64,000 bases of DNA, from positions 1-64,000 of the forward strand of contig DASVDQ010000014.1 in the NCBI GenBank assembly GCA_036381035.1. The letters are read 5' to 3'. The stretch comes from Trueperaceae bacterium (GTDB lineage: Bacteria; Deinococcota; Deinococci; Deinococcales; Trueperaceae). The first letter of the stretch is position 1. Each line of letters opens with the position of its first letter. A program made the position numbers and the translations under genes. Below are positions 16,370 to 24,177 of this stretch, piece by piece. The notes beneath the pieces are model-generated. The model had not been told where the DNA came from. It did not search any database and worked only from the letters and a program-made list of their open reading frames with translations.

Positions 16370-17665
16370 GTGACCGACTCGAACGACGTCATGATCATCG
16401 CAGGCGGCAAGCCCCTGTCCGGCGTGCTGCCCGTCTTCCGCGCGAAGAACTCGGCCCTCTACCTGATGCTCGCCTCCCTCCTCACCGACGAGGAGGTCGT
16501 CCTGGAGGACGTGCCGCGCCTCGCCGACGTGCTCGTGCTCGAGGAGCTGCTGCGCCACGTCGGCGTCGATACCCGCTGGGAGGGCCACACGCTGCGCCTG
16601 CACGCGCGCAGCCTCCGCACCTGCTCGGCGCCCTACGGCCTCGTCAGCCGGATGAGGGCGAGCTTCGTGATCATGGGCGCGCTCGTGGCGCGCTGCGGCG
16701 AGGCGACCGTGCCGATGCCCGGCGGCTGCGCCTTCGGCCCCCGCCCCGTGGACAGGCACATAGCCGCGATGCGCGCCCTGGGCGTGATCGTCGACGAGGA
16801 CGAGGGCGTGTTCCACGCCCGGCGCCCCGTGCGCCTGGAGGGCCGCGTCGCCTTCGAGGCGCCCACGGTGGGCGGCACCCAGAACGTCATGCTGGCGGCG
16901 GCCCTGGCCGACGGGGACGTCGTGATCGAGAACGCCGCCCTCGAGCCCGAGGTACCCGACCTGGCGAACATGCTCAACGCCATGGGCGCCAGGATCGAGG
17001 GCGCCGGCACCCGCACGATCACGGTGCACGGCGTGCGCAGGCTCTCCGGCGTCACCTTCCGCCCGATCCCCGACCGCATCGAGGCCGGCACCTACATGCT
17101 GGCCGCGGCCGCGACGCGCGGGCGCGTGACGCTCACCGACGTGGAGCCCGAGCACCTCACCGCCGTCATCGGCGCGCTGGAGGAGTCCGGCGTGTGCGTG
17201 TCGGTGGGGGAGGACGAGCTCACCGTCGACGCCACGCGCGGCGAGCCGCGCCCCATAGACGTGCGCGCGACCGAGTACCCCGGCGTGCCCACCGACCTGC
17301 AGGCGCCGTTCACCGCCTTCCTGGCCACCGTGCCGGGGCTGTCGAACCTCTCCGACGCCGTCTACCCCGACCGCTTCACGCACGTCGAGGAGCTATCCCG
17401 TACCGGGGCCGACCTCAGGCTCGTCGACAGGACACTCGAGGTGCGCGGCGGGCCGCTCCGCGGCGCCGCGATGCACGCCGCCGACATCCGCGCCGGCAGC
17501 GCCCTCGTGATCGCCGCGCTCGCGGCCGAGGGCACGTCCGAGATCGGCGGGCTCAGGTTCCTCGACAGGGGCTACGAGGCCCTCACGGAGCGCCTCGGCT
17601 CGCTGGGGGCCGCGGTCGTGCGCCAGGGCGCGCCCGTGCCCGCGGCGGCGGCCTACGGCGACTGA
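16370..17665 (+). CDS. murA: UDP-N-acetylglucosamine 1-carboxyvinyltransferase (MurA)
   Basis: MurA transfers enolpyruvate from PEP to UDP-GlcNAc, the first committed step of peptidoglycan synthesis. The 431-residue product has the substrate-binding K26-N27 in RAKNSAL, the catalytic cysteine C120 in MPGGCAFGPRPVD (the residue attacked by fosfomycin), and the inside-out alpha/beta repeats with VGGTQNVMLAA, TYMLAAA and GVPTDLQAPFTA. The length is normal. GTG 16370 is chosen because AGGGGC precedes it; ATG 16391 is in frame but has no ribosome site. It is divergent from the kinase unit and convergent with the yvcK operon. Confidence 0.95.
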   Translation: MTDSNDVMIIAGGKPLSGVLPVFRAKNSALYLMLASLLTDEEVVLEDVPRLADVLVLEELLRHVGVDTRWEGHTLRLHARSLRTCSAPYGLVSRMRASFVIMGALVARCGEATVPMPGGCAFGPRPVDRHIAAMRALGVIVDEDEGVFHARRPVRLEGRVAFEAPTVGGTQNVMLAAALADGDVVIENAALEPEVPDLANMLNAMGARIEGAGTRTITVHGVRRLSGVTFRPIPDRIEAGTYMLAAAATRGRVTLTDVEPEHLTAVIGALEESGVCVSVGEDELTVDATRGEPRPIDVRATEYPGVPTDLQAPFTAFLATVPGLSNLSDAVYPDRFTHVEELSRTGADLRLVDRTLEVRGGPLRGAAMHAADIRAGSALVIAALAAEGTSEIGGLRFLDRGYEALTERLGSLGAAVVRQGAPVPAAAAYGD

Positions 17666-17732
17666 AACACCCCAAGCGCCGAGGCCCCCGGGCCACAGCA
17701 GCACCCTTAGTGCTGACCGGAGCCGGGGCCCG

Positions 17733-18941
17733 CTAGGCCTCTTCCTCGTCGCTGTGCTCCACGCGCAGCTCGCGGGGGCGGCTCGGCTCGCCCGGGACGA
17801 AGCCCGCTAGGTCGTCCTCCGCGGCCTCGTCCCCGTCGTCCGTCCAGCCGTCGCCCAGCGCTGCCGCCCGCGGTCCGTCCTCCGGCGGCTCGGCCGCGGT
17901 GCCGAGCTCCTCCTCCGAGCCATCCTCGGTCTCGCCCTCCGGGGCCGTCGCGTCCTCGCCCTCCGGCGCGGTCTCCGCTGCCGCGGCGGCCCCCACGGGC
18001 TGGGGCTGGACCGGGCGCACGTCCCCCTGCTCGGCACCCGACGTCTCCTCGACGGCCCGCTCGGCCGTACCCGGCGCCGCGCCCTCCTCGGAGGCCGGAC
18101 CCGGCGCTAAGGCCGCGGGCTCCGCAGGCTCCAGCGCCGCGGTCCCCGGCGCCTCCGCCGCCACTTCGGCGGCCGACGCGGCGGGCACGCGGCGCCTGAG
18201 CCACAGGCCGAACAGCGCGATGACCACGCCGGTGAAGGCCAGCAGCAGCCAGGGCAGGCCGGTGCCGCGGGGGCGCACCGGCGGCTGCAGCAGGCCGCGC
18301 GTGAGCACGCGCACCTGCGTGTCTTGGTCGGCGGCGAGAACGTCGACGACGGGAGCGAGCTGCGCCGCGCTCGAGAACGACCACGGCGAGGGCGATGCGG
18401 AGAGCTCGCGCCAGTCTGTCGGCGAGAACGCGTCGTAGAGGCCGCTGACGGCGTAGACGTCGGCGTCGGCCCCGAGCTCCCATGGCAGGGTAACGACGAA
18501 GACGTCGCCCTCGATGGTCAGCGCCAGCGGCTGCCACGCGACGGGCGCGTCCTCGCTCGGCGGCGCTGACGCCCCGAACGCCCCGCGCGGCGAGATCCGC
18601 ACGACGTGCTCCCAGCCGCGTCCGGCCGGCATCAGCAGCGCCGGGCCGCGGAGCGTGGCCTCGGCGCCCCCCTCGCCGGCGTCGACGTAGACGTCGACGA
18701 CCACGCGGTTGAAGCCCGCGGGCAACGCGTCGCTCAGCTCGATCGAGCCCATCGCCACGGTGAGTGTCGTGGGCTCGCCCTCGGCCGCGCCGGGCGTGAG
18801 GGCGACCTCCTGGAGGTCGAACAACGAGGCGTTGGCGTAGGCGGGCGACGTGGGCGGCATGAGGGTGCCGTCGCCTGCGGCGTCGCCTGTCGGGTCGAGC
18901 AGCCTCAGCGCCGCGGCGGCGGCGAGGGTGATGAGGTTCAC
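17733..18941 (-). CDS. Membrane-anchored protein with glucodextranase C-terminal-like (DOMON-like) domain
   Basis: This 402-residue protein begins with a short hydrophobic signal (NLITLAAAAALRLL) followed by DPTGDAAGDGTLMPPTSPAY and ASLFDLQEVAL, which resembles the calcium- and carbohydrate-associated C-terminal module of glucodextranases and amylopullulanases. After this domain (to about 225) comes one transmembrane segment (about 262-281: LPWLLLAFTGVVIALFGLWL). A long acidic Ala/Glu/Pro-rich tail (about 290-402) should lie in the cytoplasm. GTG 18941 overlaps the yvcK stop by four bases, so it is the last gene of the his-rapZ-yvcK operon. A sugar- or cell-wall-sensing role is conceivable but unsupported. 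Confidence 0.7.
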   Translation of the reverse strand: MNLITLAAAAALRLLDPTGDAAGDGTLMPPTSPAYANASLFDLQEVALTPGAAEGEPTTLTVAMGSIELSDALPAGFNRVVVDVYVDAGEGGAEATLRGPALLMPAGRGWEHVVRISPRGAFGASAPPSEDAPVAWQPLALTIEGDVFVVTLPWELGADADVYAVSGLYDAFSPTDWRELSASPSPWSFSSAAQLAPVVDVLAADQDTQVRVLTRGLLQPPVRPRGTGLPWLLLAFTGVVIALFGLWLRRRVPAASAAEVAAEAPGTAALEPAEPAALAPGPASEEGAAPGTAERAVEETSGAEQGDVRPVQPQPVGAAAAAETAPEGEDATAPEGETEDGSEEELGTAAEPPEDGPRAAALGDGWTDDGDEAAEDDLAGFVPGEPSRPRELRVEHSDEEEA

Positions 18942-20290
18942 GTGTGCGCTCCCAAGAGGGGCGGGCGCTGCTCGGCGGCGGCCTGCGCCCTGGCTTCCCT
19001 GGCGATGCGGACCAGCGCCCGCGCCAGCAGCGCGCTGTCGTGCTGGGCGAGGTCGCCCTCGCACAGCAGCGGCAACGTCTCGACGGCGATGCCGGCGTCC
19101 TCGAAGCGCCGGCGGGCGAACCTGACGGGCTCGGCACGCTCGGCGGCGTAGGCCCTCAGGCGGCGCTCGTCGAGGGCCGTCTCGTTCACGACCACCAGGT
19201 CGGGTCGGCGGGCGCCGTGCTCCATGAGCGCCGCGACGTGGTCGAACGCGTCGAGGCCGTCGGTCTCGCCGGCCTCCGTCATGATGTTCGCGACGTAGAC
19301 GACGCTGCCGCCGGCGCGGGCCAGCGCGCTCCGCACGCCGGGCACGAGCAGCGGCGGGATCGTGCTGGTGAAGAGGCTCCCGGGGCCCAGGACGATGAGG
19401 TCGGCCTCGAGGATCGCCAGCTCCACCTCGGGCAGCGTGGTCGGCGACGACGGGACGAGCGCGACCGACCTCACCGGTCCGTCCACCTCGCGCACGGCGC
19501 TCTCGCCGCGCACCACGGTGCCGTCGCGCTTCGTGACCTCGAGCGTCACCGGCTCGGTGGTGGCGGGGTAGACGGCGCCCGAGAGGTCCAGGAGCTCGTT
19601 GAGCACGCGCAGCGCCTGCCCGAAGTCGCCCTCGAACTCCCGCAGCGTCGTGATCAGCAGGTTCCCGAACGTGTGACCGCGCAGCTCGTCGCCGCGCTCG
19701 AAGCGGTGCTGGAGGAGGCGGCTCAGGCTCGACTCGCGGTTCGACAGCGCCGCCAGGCAGTCGGTGAGGTCTCCCGGGGCGGGCATGTCGAACGCCCGGC
19801 GCAGGCGGCCGGAGCTGCCGCCGTCGTCGCTCACGGCCACGACGGCGGTGAGGTTCGAGGTGTGCTCGCGCAGGCCCCTGAGGAGGTTCGAGGTGCCGGT
19901 GCCCCCGCCGAGGATCACGACCTTGGGCCCGCGCCCCAGCGTCACCCGCCGGTAGAGGAGCTCGGCGGCGTCCTGCGGCCGCGGCATCCAGTTCGAGAGC
20001 AGGGAGCGGTTCAGCCGTCCCACGGCCGCCGTGGCGATGGCTATGCCGGCCACGACCAGCACCAGAGACGTCCAGCCGCCCATCTGCCGCCAGGGCGTCG
20101 ACACGAGGACGCTCTCGATGGGCTGGGCCAGCGTCTCGCGCCGCTCGTTGAACCACCACAGCACCGCCCCGATCACGCCGAGGACCATGACCAGCCCGCC
20201 CAGCACCGCCAGCGCCACGTGGCGCTTCACGCCCATGCCGGGGAGCAGCCACAGACGCCAGGCGTCTAGGCCGGTGCGCCGCGCCTTCAT
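18938..20290 (-). CDS. yvcK: YvcK/CofD-like UDP-sugar-binding protein with two N-terminal membrane helices
   Basis: YvcK proteins (gluconeogenesis factor) bind UDP-sugars and control carbon flow into the cell wall. The conserved domain starts at about residue 122 with VVILGGGTGTSNLLRGL, followed by AVVAVSDDGGSSGRLRR, PGDLTDCLAALS, GHTFGNLLI and LIVLGPGSLFTSTIPPLLV. The N-terminal 120 residues add two transmembrane segments (about 24-47 and 73-91), absent from the Bacillus form. Length is 450 residues. ATG 20290 overlaps the rapZ stop (ATGA). The neighbouring rapZ matches the common rapZ(yvcJ)-yvcK pair; the usual third gene, whiA, is absent here. Confidence 0.92.
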   Translation of the reverse strand: MKARRTGLDAWRLWLLPGMGVKRHVALAVLGGLVMVLGVIGAVLWWFNERRETLAQPIESVLVSTPWRQMGGWTSLVLVVAGIAIATAAVGRLNRSLLSNWMPRPQDAAELLYRRVTLGRGPKVVILGGGTGTSNLLRGLREHTSNLTAVVAVSDDGGSSGRLRRAFDMPAPGDLTDCLAALSNRESSLSRLLQHRFERGDELRGHTFGNLLITTLREFEGDFGQALRVLNELLDLSGAVYPATTEPVTLEVTKRDGTVVRGESAVREVDGPVRSVALVPSSPTTLPEVELAILEADLIVLGPGSLFTSTIPPLLVPGVRSALARAGGSVVYVANIMTEAGETDGLDAFDHVAALMEHGARRPDLVVVNETALDERRLRAYAAERAEPVRFARRRFEDAGIAVETLPLLCEGDLAQHDSALLARALVRIAREARAQAAAEQRPPLLGAHT

Positions 20291-21165
20291 CCCGCCGCCT
20301 CCTCGGCCGGCTCCCCGTGCTCGCTCAGCGCCAGGTCGAGGTCGCGGTGCTGGACCACCGTGCGCAGACCGTCGGCCAGGTCGTGGCTGAGGCGCTCGGC
20401 GACCGCCACGGAGCGGTGCTGGCCCCCAGTGCAGCCGATCGCGACGGTGTAGGCGGAGCGTCCGGCCGCGCCGGCAGCCTGGCCCGTCAGCGTCCTCACC
20501 AGGCTGCGGAGCTGGCTGTACGTCTCCAGCGCCTCGGGCGTGAACACGTACGCCTGGACGCGCTCGTCGGTGCCCGGGAGACGGCGGAGGAACTCGTCGT
20601 AGTAGGGGTTGGGCAGGCCCCGGACGTCGAGCACCGTGTCGGCGTCGGTCGGCACGCCGCGCTTGAAGCCGAACGAGACGAGCCTCAGCAGGAAGCCGTC
20701 TCCGGTCTGGAAGCGCTCCCTGATCTTCTGCGTGAGGGCGCGGGCCGAGGTGGCGGTCGTGTCGATGACCTCCTGCGCGAGCCCCCGCAGCGGCTCCAGC
20801 GCCTTGCGCTCGGTGGCCAGGTCGGCCGTGAGCGTGCCCTGCGAGATCGGGTGCGTGCGCCGCGTGAAGTTGTAGCGCCGCACGAGCACGTCGTCGTTGG
20901 CGTCGAGGTAGACGACCTGGGGCGAGAAGCCGCCAGCCCTCAGGTCGGCGATCGCCCGCGGCGCGTCCGCGAGGTAGTGGCCGGCGCGTATGTCGATGCC
21001 CACCGCCACGCCCTTGACCTCGTCGGCGAGCAGCCTCACGAGCTGCGGCCAGAGCTGGGGCGGCACGTTGTCGACGGTGAAGAAGCCGATGTCCTCGAGC
21101 GCGTGCAGCGCGGTCGTCTTGCCCGACCCGCTGACGCCCGTGAGGACCACGAAGTGCGGGCTCAC
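20287..21165 (-). CDS. rapZ: RapZ/YvcJ family nucleotide-binding protein
   Basis: This 292-residue protein is a RapZ/YvcJ family P-loop protein. It carries the Walker A GVSGSGKTT at residues 10-18, then ALEDIGFFTVDNVPPQL, VDIRAG-like GIDIRAGHYL, VYLDANDDVLVRRY, and the C-terminal RNA/ligand domain with SFGFKRGVP, VLDVRGLPNPYY and AIGCTGGQHRSVAVAE. In enterobacteria RapZ senses glucosamine-6-phosphate and directs RNase E to a small RNA; in Gram-positives YvcJ binds and hydrolyses nucleotides, so the exact role here is open. GTG 21165 overlaps the upstream stop (GTGA), and its stop overlaps yvcK. Confidence 0.95.
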   Translation of the reverse strand: MSPHFVVLTGVSGSGKTTALHALEDIGFFTVDNVPPQLWPQLVRLLADEVKGVAVGIDIRAGHYLADAPRAIADLRAGGFSPQVVYLDANDDVLVRRYNFTRRTHPISQGTLTADLATERKALEPLRGLAQEVIDTTATSARALTQKIRERFQTGDGFLLRLVSFGFKRGVPTDADTVLDVRGLPNPYYDEFLRRLPGTDERVQAYVFTPEALETYSQLRSLVRTLTGQAAGAAGRSAYTVAIGCTGGQHRSVAVAERLSHDLADGLRTVVQHRDLDLALSEHGEPAEEAAG

Positions 21166-21833
21166 GAGCCCGCCCCCGCCAGCCAGCGGCAGGCGACCAT
21201 GACGTCGCCGCGCTCGACGATCGCCACGCCGCCGACCCGTGCCACCAGGTGCCCAGGGCAGAGCACGACGTCCTCGCCGCCGTCCTCCAGCACCGCGAAC
21301 GCGACACCGCCCACGCTGCGCTGCACCACGTCGCCGGTCGCGGCGGCGAGGCTCAGGCCCGGCGGGGGCTCGCCCTGCTGCACCATGCGCCAGCGCTCGC
21401 CGTCGTGCACGACGGTGGCGGGCACGCCGGCGACCGAGACGCCGAAGGCGACGGGCCCGGTGCCGTCGACGAGCTCCCAGTCGTAGCCGCTGAGGAACCC
21501 CACGCTCTCCTCGGTGCAGCCGGGTACGGCCGCGCCGGGGCTGAGCTCCACCGGCTGCGCGTCGGCGGTGACGTGCCCGCGGAGCGCCGCGGCCATCGCC
21601 TCGGCGGCCTCGCGGCTCGTGTAGCAGCCGACCCTCACGCGCACGAACTGGCGGCCCTGGTTCATGGCGAACTCGAGGTAGGAGGGGAACCCCAGCGCCA
21701 GGAGCTGCGCGCTCGCCGCCTGGGCCTCGCGGTAGTCGCGCAGGGCGACGACCTGCACGGCCCACTCGCCCTGTGCCGCGGCGAGGCTCAGGCTCAGCGC
21801 GGCCAGGGCGGCGAGGAGCCGCCGCGGGCTCAC
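21162..21833 (-). CDS. Secreted SPOR-domain protein
   Basis: This 223-residue protein has a Sec signal (MSPRRLLAALAALSLSLAAAQ, cleaved near AAA-Q) followed at once by a SPOR domain (about 24-95: WAVQVVALRDYREAQAA, then FVRVRVGCYTSREAAEAMAA). SPOR domains bind denuded glycan strands at division sites. The second half (about 100-223) is unrecognised, beta-rich and contains three cysteines (in PGCTEE, VLCPGH and VACRW). GTG 21833 overlaps the hisH stop. Its place between hisH and rapZ ties it to the envelope genes rather than to histidine synthesis. Confidence 0.8.
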   Translation of the reverse strand: MSPRRLLAALAALSLSLAAAQGEWAVQVVALRDYREAQAASAQLLALGFPSYLEFAMNQGRQFVRVRVGCYTSREAAEAMAAALRGHVTADAQPVELSPGAAVPGCTEESVGFLSGYDWELVDGTGPVAFGVSVAGVPATVVHDGERWRMVQQGEPPPGLSLAAATGDVVQRSVGGVAFAVLEDGGEDVVLCPGHLVARVGGVAIVERGDVMVACRWLAGAGS

Positions 21834-22477
21834 GCCGCGCTCCTTTCTGCCGCGGCCCGCCTGACGTTCGCCAGCACGCGCCAGCCCACGGCCTGGCTCT
21901 TCTCCGGGTGGAACTGCGTGGCGTGCACGTTCCCCAGGGAGAACGCGCTCCTGAACGTGGTGCCGCCGTAGCTGGTGTCGGCGCCGGGCGCCTGCGCGGC
22001 GGTGCCGTGCAGGACGGCGTAGTAAGAGTTCGCGAAGTAGGCGTAGGCGCCGGGCGGGACGCCGCGCAGCAGCGCCGGCTCGCCGGTCGGCCACAGGCGG
22101 TTCCAGCCCATGTGCGGCACCCTGACGCGCCCGCGGAAGCGCTTGACCTCGCCGGGCACGACGCCCAGGCCGGGGACGCCGGGGTCCTCCTCCGAGCCCT
22201 CGAGGAGAATCTGCAGGCCGACGCAGATCCCCAGGAACGGCCGGCCGGCGGCGATGTGCTCGCGCACCAGCGGCTCGAAGCCGGACGCCCTGAACATCGT
22301 GGCGACCTGGCCGAACCGGCCCTGGCCGGGCAGCACCAGCAGCTCGGCGCCCTCGGCCTGGCCTGGGTCCGTCGCGACGATCGGCGACAGTCCGGCCAGG
22401 GACAGCGCCCTCGCGATGCTGTGGATGTTGCCGGCCCCGTAGTCGATGACGGCGGTGCGCACCGCGGCCTGCGCCAT
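21830..22477 (-). CDS. hisH: Imidazole glycerol phosphate synthase glutaminase subunit (HisH)
   Basis: HisH supplies ammonia from glutamine to HisF in histidine biosynthesis. The 215-residue product starts AVIDYGAGNIHSI and carries the nucleophile C85 in GICVGLQILLEGSEE, PHMGWN, and the His-Glu pair in QFHPEKS. The oxyanion loop reads LPGQGRFG instead of the usual PGVGAF form, a small deviation. ATG 22477 overlaps the hisB stop by one base; an in-frame GTG lies three bases upstream. HisF and HisA are not in this window. Confidence 0.95.
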   Translation of the reverse strand: MAQAAVRTAVIDYGAGNIHSIARALSLAGLSPIVATDPGQAEGAELLVLPGQGRFGQVATMFRASGFEPLVREHIAAGRPFLGICVGLQILLEGSEEDPGVPGLGVVPGEVKRFRGRVRVPHMGWNRLWPTGEPALLRGVPPGAYAYFANSYYAVLHGTAAQAPGADTSYGGTTFRSAFSLGNVHATQFHPEKSQAVGWRVLANVRRAAAERSAA

Positions 22478-23067
22478 CACAGCACGCCCTTCGTGGACGG
22501 CAGCGCGGAGTGGGTGACGCGCGTCGCGGCGCCCAGCGCCCGCGCGAACGCCTTCATGACGGCCTCGCAGACGTGGTGGGTCTCCTCGCCGGCCAGGACG
22601 CGCACGTGCACGGTGGCGCCGGCGTGGTTCGCGAAGCCCCTGAGGAGCTCGCGCAGGTGGTAGGCGCTGAAGCCGCCCACGTCTCCGGCGAAGCCGCGCG
22701 GCTCGAACGCCAGGTAGGGCCGGCCGGAGAGGTCGATGACCACGTGCGCCAGCGTCTCGTCCATCGGCGCGAAGGCGTCCCCGTAGCGCTCGATGCCCTC
22801 GCGCGCGCCCAGCGCCCGGCCCACGGCCTGTCCCAGCGTGATGCCGACGTCCTCGGCGAGGTGGTGGACGTCGACGTGCAGGTCGCCCTCGCCGGCGACC
22901 TGCAGCGCGAAGCGCCCGTGCCGCGCGAGCTGCTCCAGGAGGTGGTCGAGGAAGCCGTGCCCGGTGGACGCCGCGGGGGCGGTGGAGGCTGGCGGCGCGT
23001 CGAGGTCGAGGGAGACGCTCACGCGCGTCTCGCTCGTCGTCCTCTCCACGTCGGCGCGCCTAGCCAC
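22477..23067 (-). CDS. hisB: Imidazoleglycerol-phosphate dehydratase (HisB)
   Basis: This enzyme dehydrates imidazole glycerol phosphate in histidine biosynthesis. It is the monofunctional 196-residue type. Manganese-binding motifs are present: TGHGFLDHLLEQLARHG, HVDVHHLAEDVGI near the middle, and EETHHVCEAVMKAFARAL near the end. GTG 23067 is the start, overlapping hisC by 8 bases. It is the second gene of the hisC-hisB-hisH run. Confidence 0.96.
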   Translation of the reverse strand: MARRADVERTTSETRVSVSLDLDAPPASTAPAASTGHGFLDHLLEQLARHGRFALQVAGEGDLHVDVHHLAEDVGITLGQAVGRALGAREGIERYGDAFAPMDETLAHVVIDLSGRPYLAFEPRGFAGDVGGFSAYHLRELLRGFANHAGATVHVRVLAGEETHHVCEAVMKAFARALGAATRVTHSALPSTKGVL

Positions 23068-24130
23068 GGGCCGCCTCCACCGCGAGCACGCCCTCTAGCG
23101 CCGCGAGGAACGCGTGGTTCTCGCCGGGCAGGCCCACCGTCACGCGCAGGCAGCCGCCGAGGCCGGGCAGGTGGTCCTGGCGCCTCACGACGACGCCCCT
23201 CTCCAAGAGGCCGGAGTGCACGCGCTCCGCGTCGTCGACCCTGAAGAGCAGGAAGTTCGTGACGCTGGGGAAGACCGCCACGCCAGGCAGCCGCTCCAGC
23301 GCCGCCGCGAGCCTGGCGCGCTCGGCGCGCACGGTGGCGACGCGCGCCGCCACGAGGTCCTGGCGCTCGAGGACCGCCAGGCCGGCCGCGACCTGCACCG
23401 AGCCGACGCAGAAGGGGAGCAGGACCTTGCGCAGGTGGACGGCCACGTCCGGCGACGCGAGCGCGTAGCCGAGGCGCGCGCCGGCGAGGCCGGCCGCCTT
23501 CGAGAACGTGCGCAGGCGCACGACGCTGTCGAGCTCGCGCGCCAGGTCGTCGTGGTCGAGCCCGGCGAACTCGGCGTAGGCCTCGTCGATGACGGTGAGC
23601 CAGCGCCCGCTGGCGTGCGCGGCGCGCGCGAGGCGCGCCAGGCCCGCGGGGTCGAGCGCGTTGCCCGTCGGCGCGGCGGGGTCGGCGAGGAAGGCGACGC
23701 CGGAGCGCCCCTCCAGGGCGCGCGTCAGCGGCGCCTCGGGCAGGGAGAAGCCGGGTCCCAGCGGCACCTCGACGAGCTCGGCCCCCAGGACCCGCGCCTG
23801 CGCGGCGTAGACGGCGAAGGTCGGCGCCACGGTGAGCACGCTGCGCCCGATGCCGGCCGCGATGGCCAGGGCCTGGATCAGCACGTTCGAGCCGTTGGCG
23901 GTCACGACGCCCTCGGCCGGCCAGCCGTGCCGCTCGGCCAGGGCCCGCTCGAGGTCGACCGGGTGCAGCGGCGGGTAGCGGTTGAGGGCCGCGGACGCGA
24001 CGCGCTCGGCGACGGCGCGCGCCAGCTCCGGCGCGTCGTCGGGCGCCTCGTTCTGGTCGAGCTTCACCGGCTGCGCGTGAGGCGTGAACCGGTAGGCCGG
24101 CAGGCGCCTGACTTCTTCCCTGATGACCAT
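23060..24130 (-). CDS. hisC: Histidinol-phosphate aminotransferase (HisC)
   Basis: This PLP fold-type I aminotransferase of about 356 residues converts imidazole acetol phosphate to histidinol phosphate. Visible features are KLDQNEAPDD at the N-terminus, the VTANGSNVLIQ cofactor loop, DEAYAEF, and the PLP lysine in RTFSKAAGLAGARLGY. It ends with FLLFRVDDAE and GCLRVTVGLP. ATG 24130 is chosen because a TAGCAT -10 box ends seven bases before it, matching the leaderless layout used elsewhere here. ATG 24139 is also in frame but overlaps that box. It is the first gene of the operon down to 17733. Confidence 0.93.
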   Translation of the reverse strand: MVIREEVRRLPAYRFTPHAQPVKLDQNEAPDDAPELARAVAERVASAALNRYPPLHPVDLERALAERHGWPAEGVVTANGSNVLIQALAIAAGIGRSVLTVAPTFAVYAAQARVLGAELVEVPLGPGFSLPEAPLTRALEGRSGVAFLADPAAPTGNALDPAGLARLARAAHASGRWLTVIDEAYAEFAGLDHDDLARELDSVVRLRTFSKAAGLAGARLGYALASPDVAVHLRKVLLPFCVGSVQVAAGLAVLERQDLVAARVATVRAERARLAAALERLPGVAVFPSVTNFLLFRVDDAERVHSGLLERGVVVRRQDHLPGLGGCLRVTVGLPGENHAFLAALEGVLAVEAARG

Positions 24131-24137
24131 CTCGCCC

Positions 24138-24143
24138 ATGCTA
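24138..24143 (-). promoter_or_regulatory. Leaderless-type -10 box of the hisC operon
   Basis: TAGCAT on the minus strand, followed by seven bases (GGGCGAG) and ATG 24130. The spacing matches a leaderless transcript starting at the hisC initiation codon. Confidence 0.5.
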
Positions 24144-24177
24144 GCGCCGGGCCGCCGCGTGACGGCCCGCGGACGCC

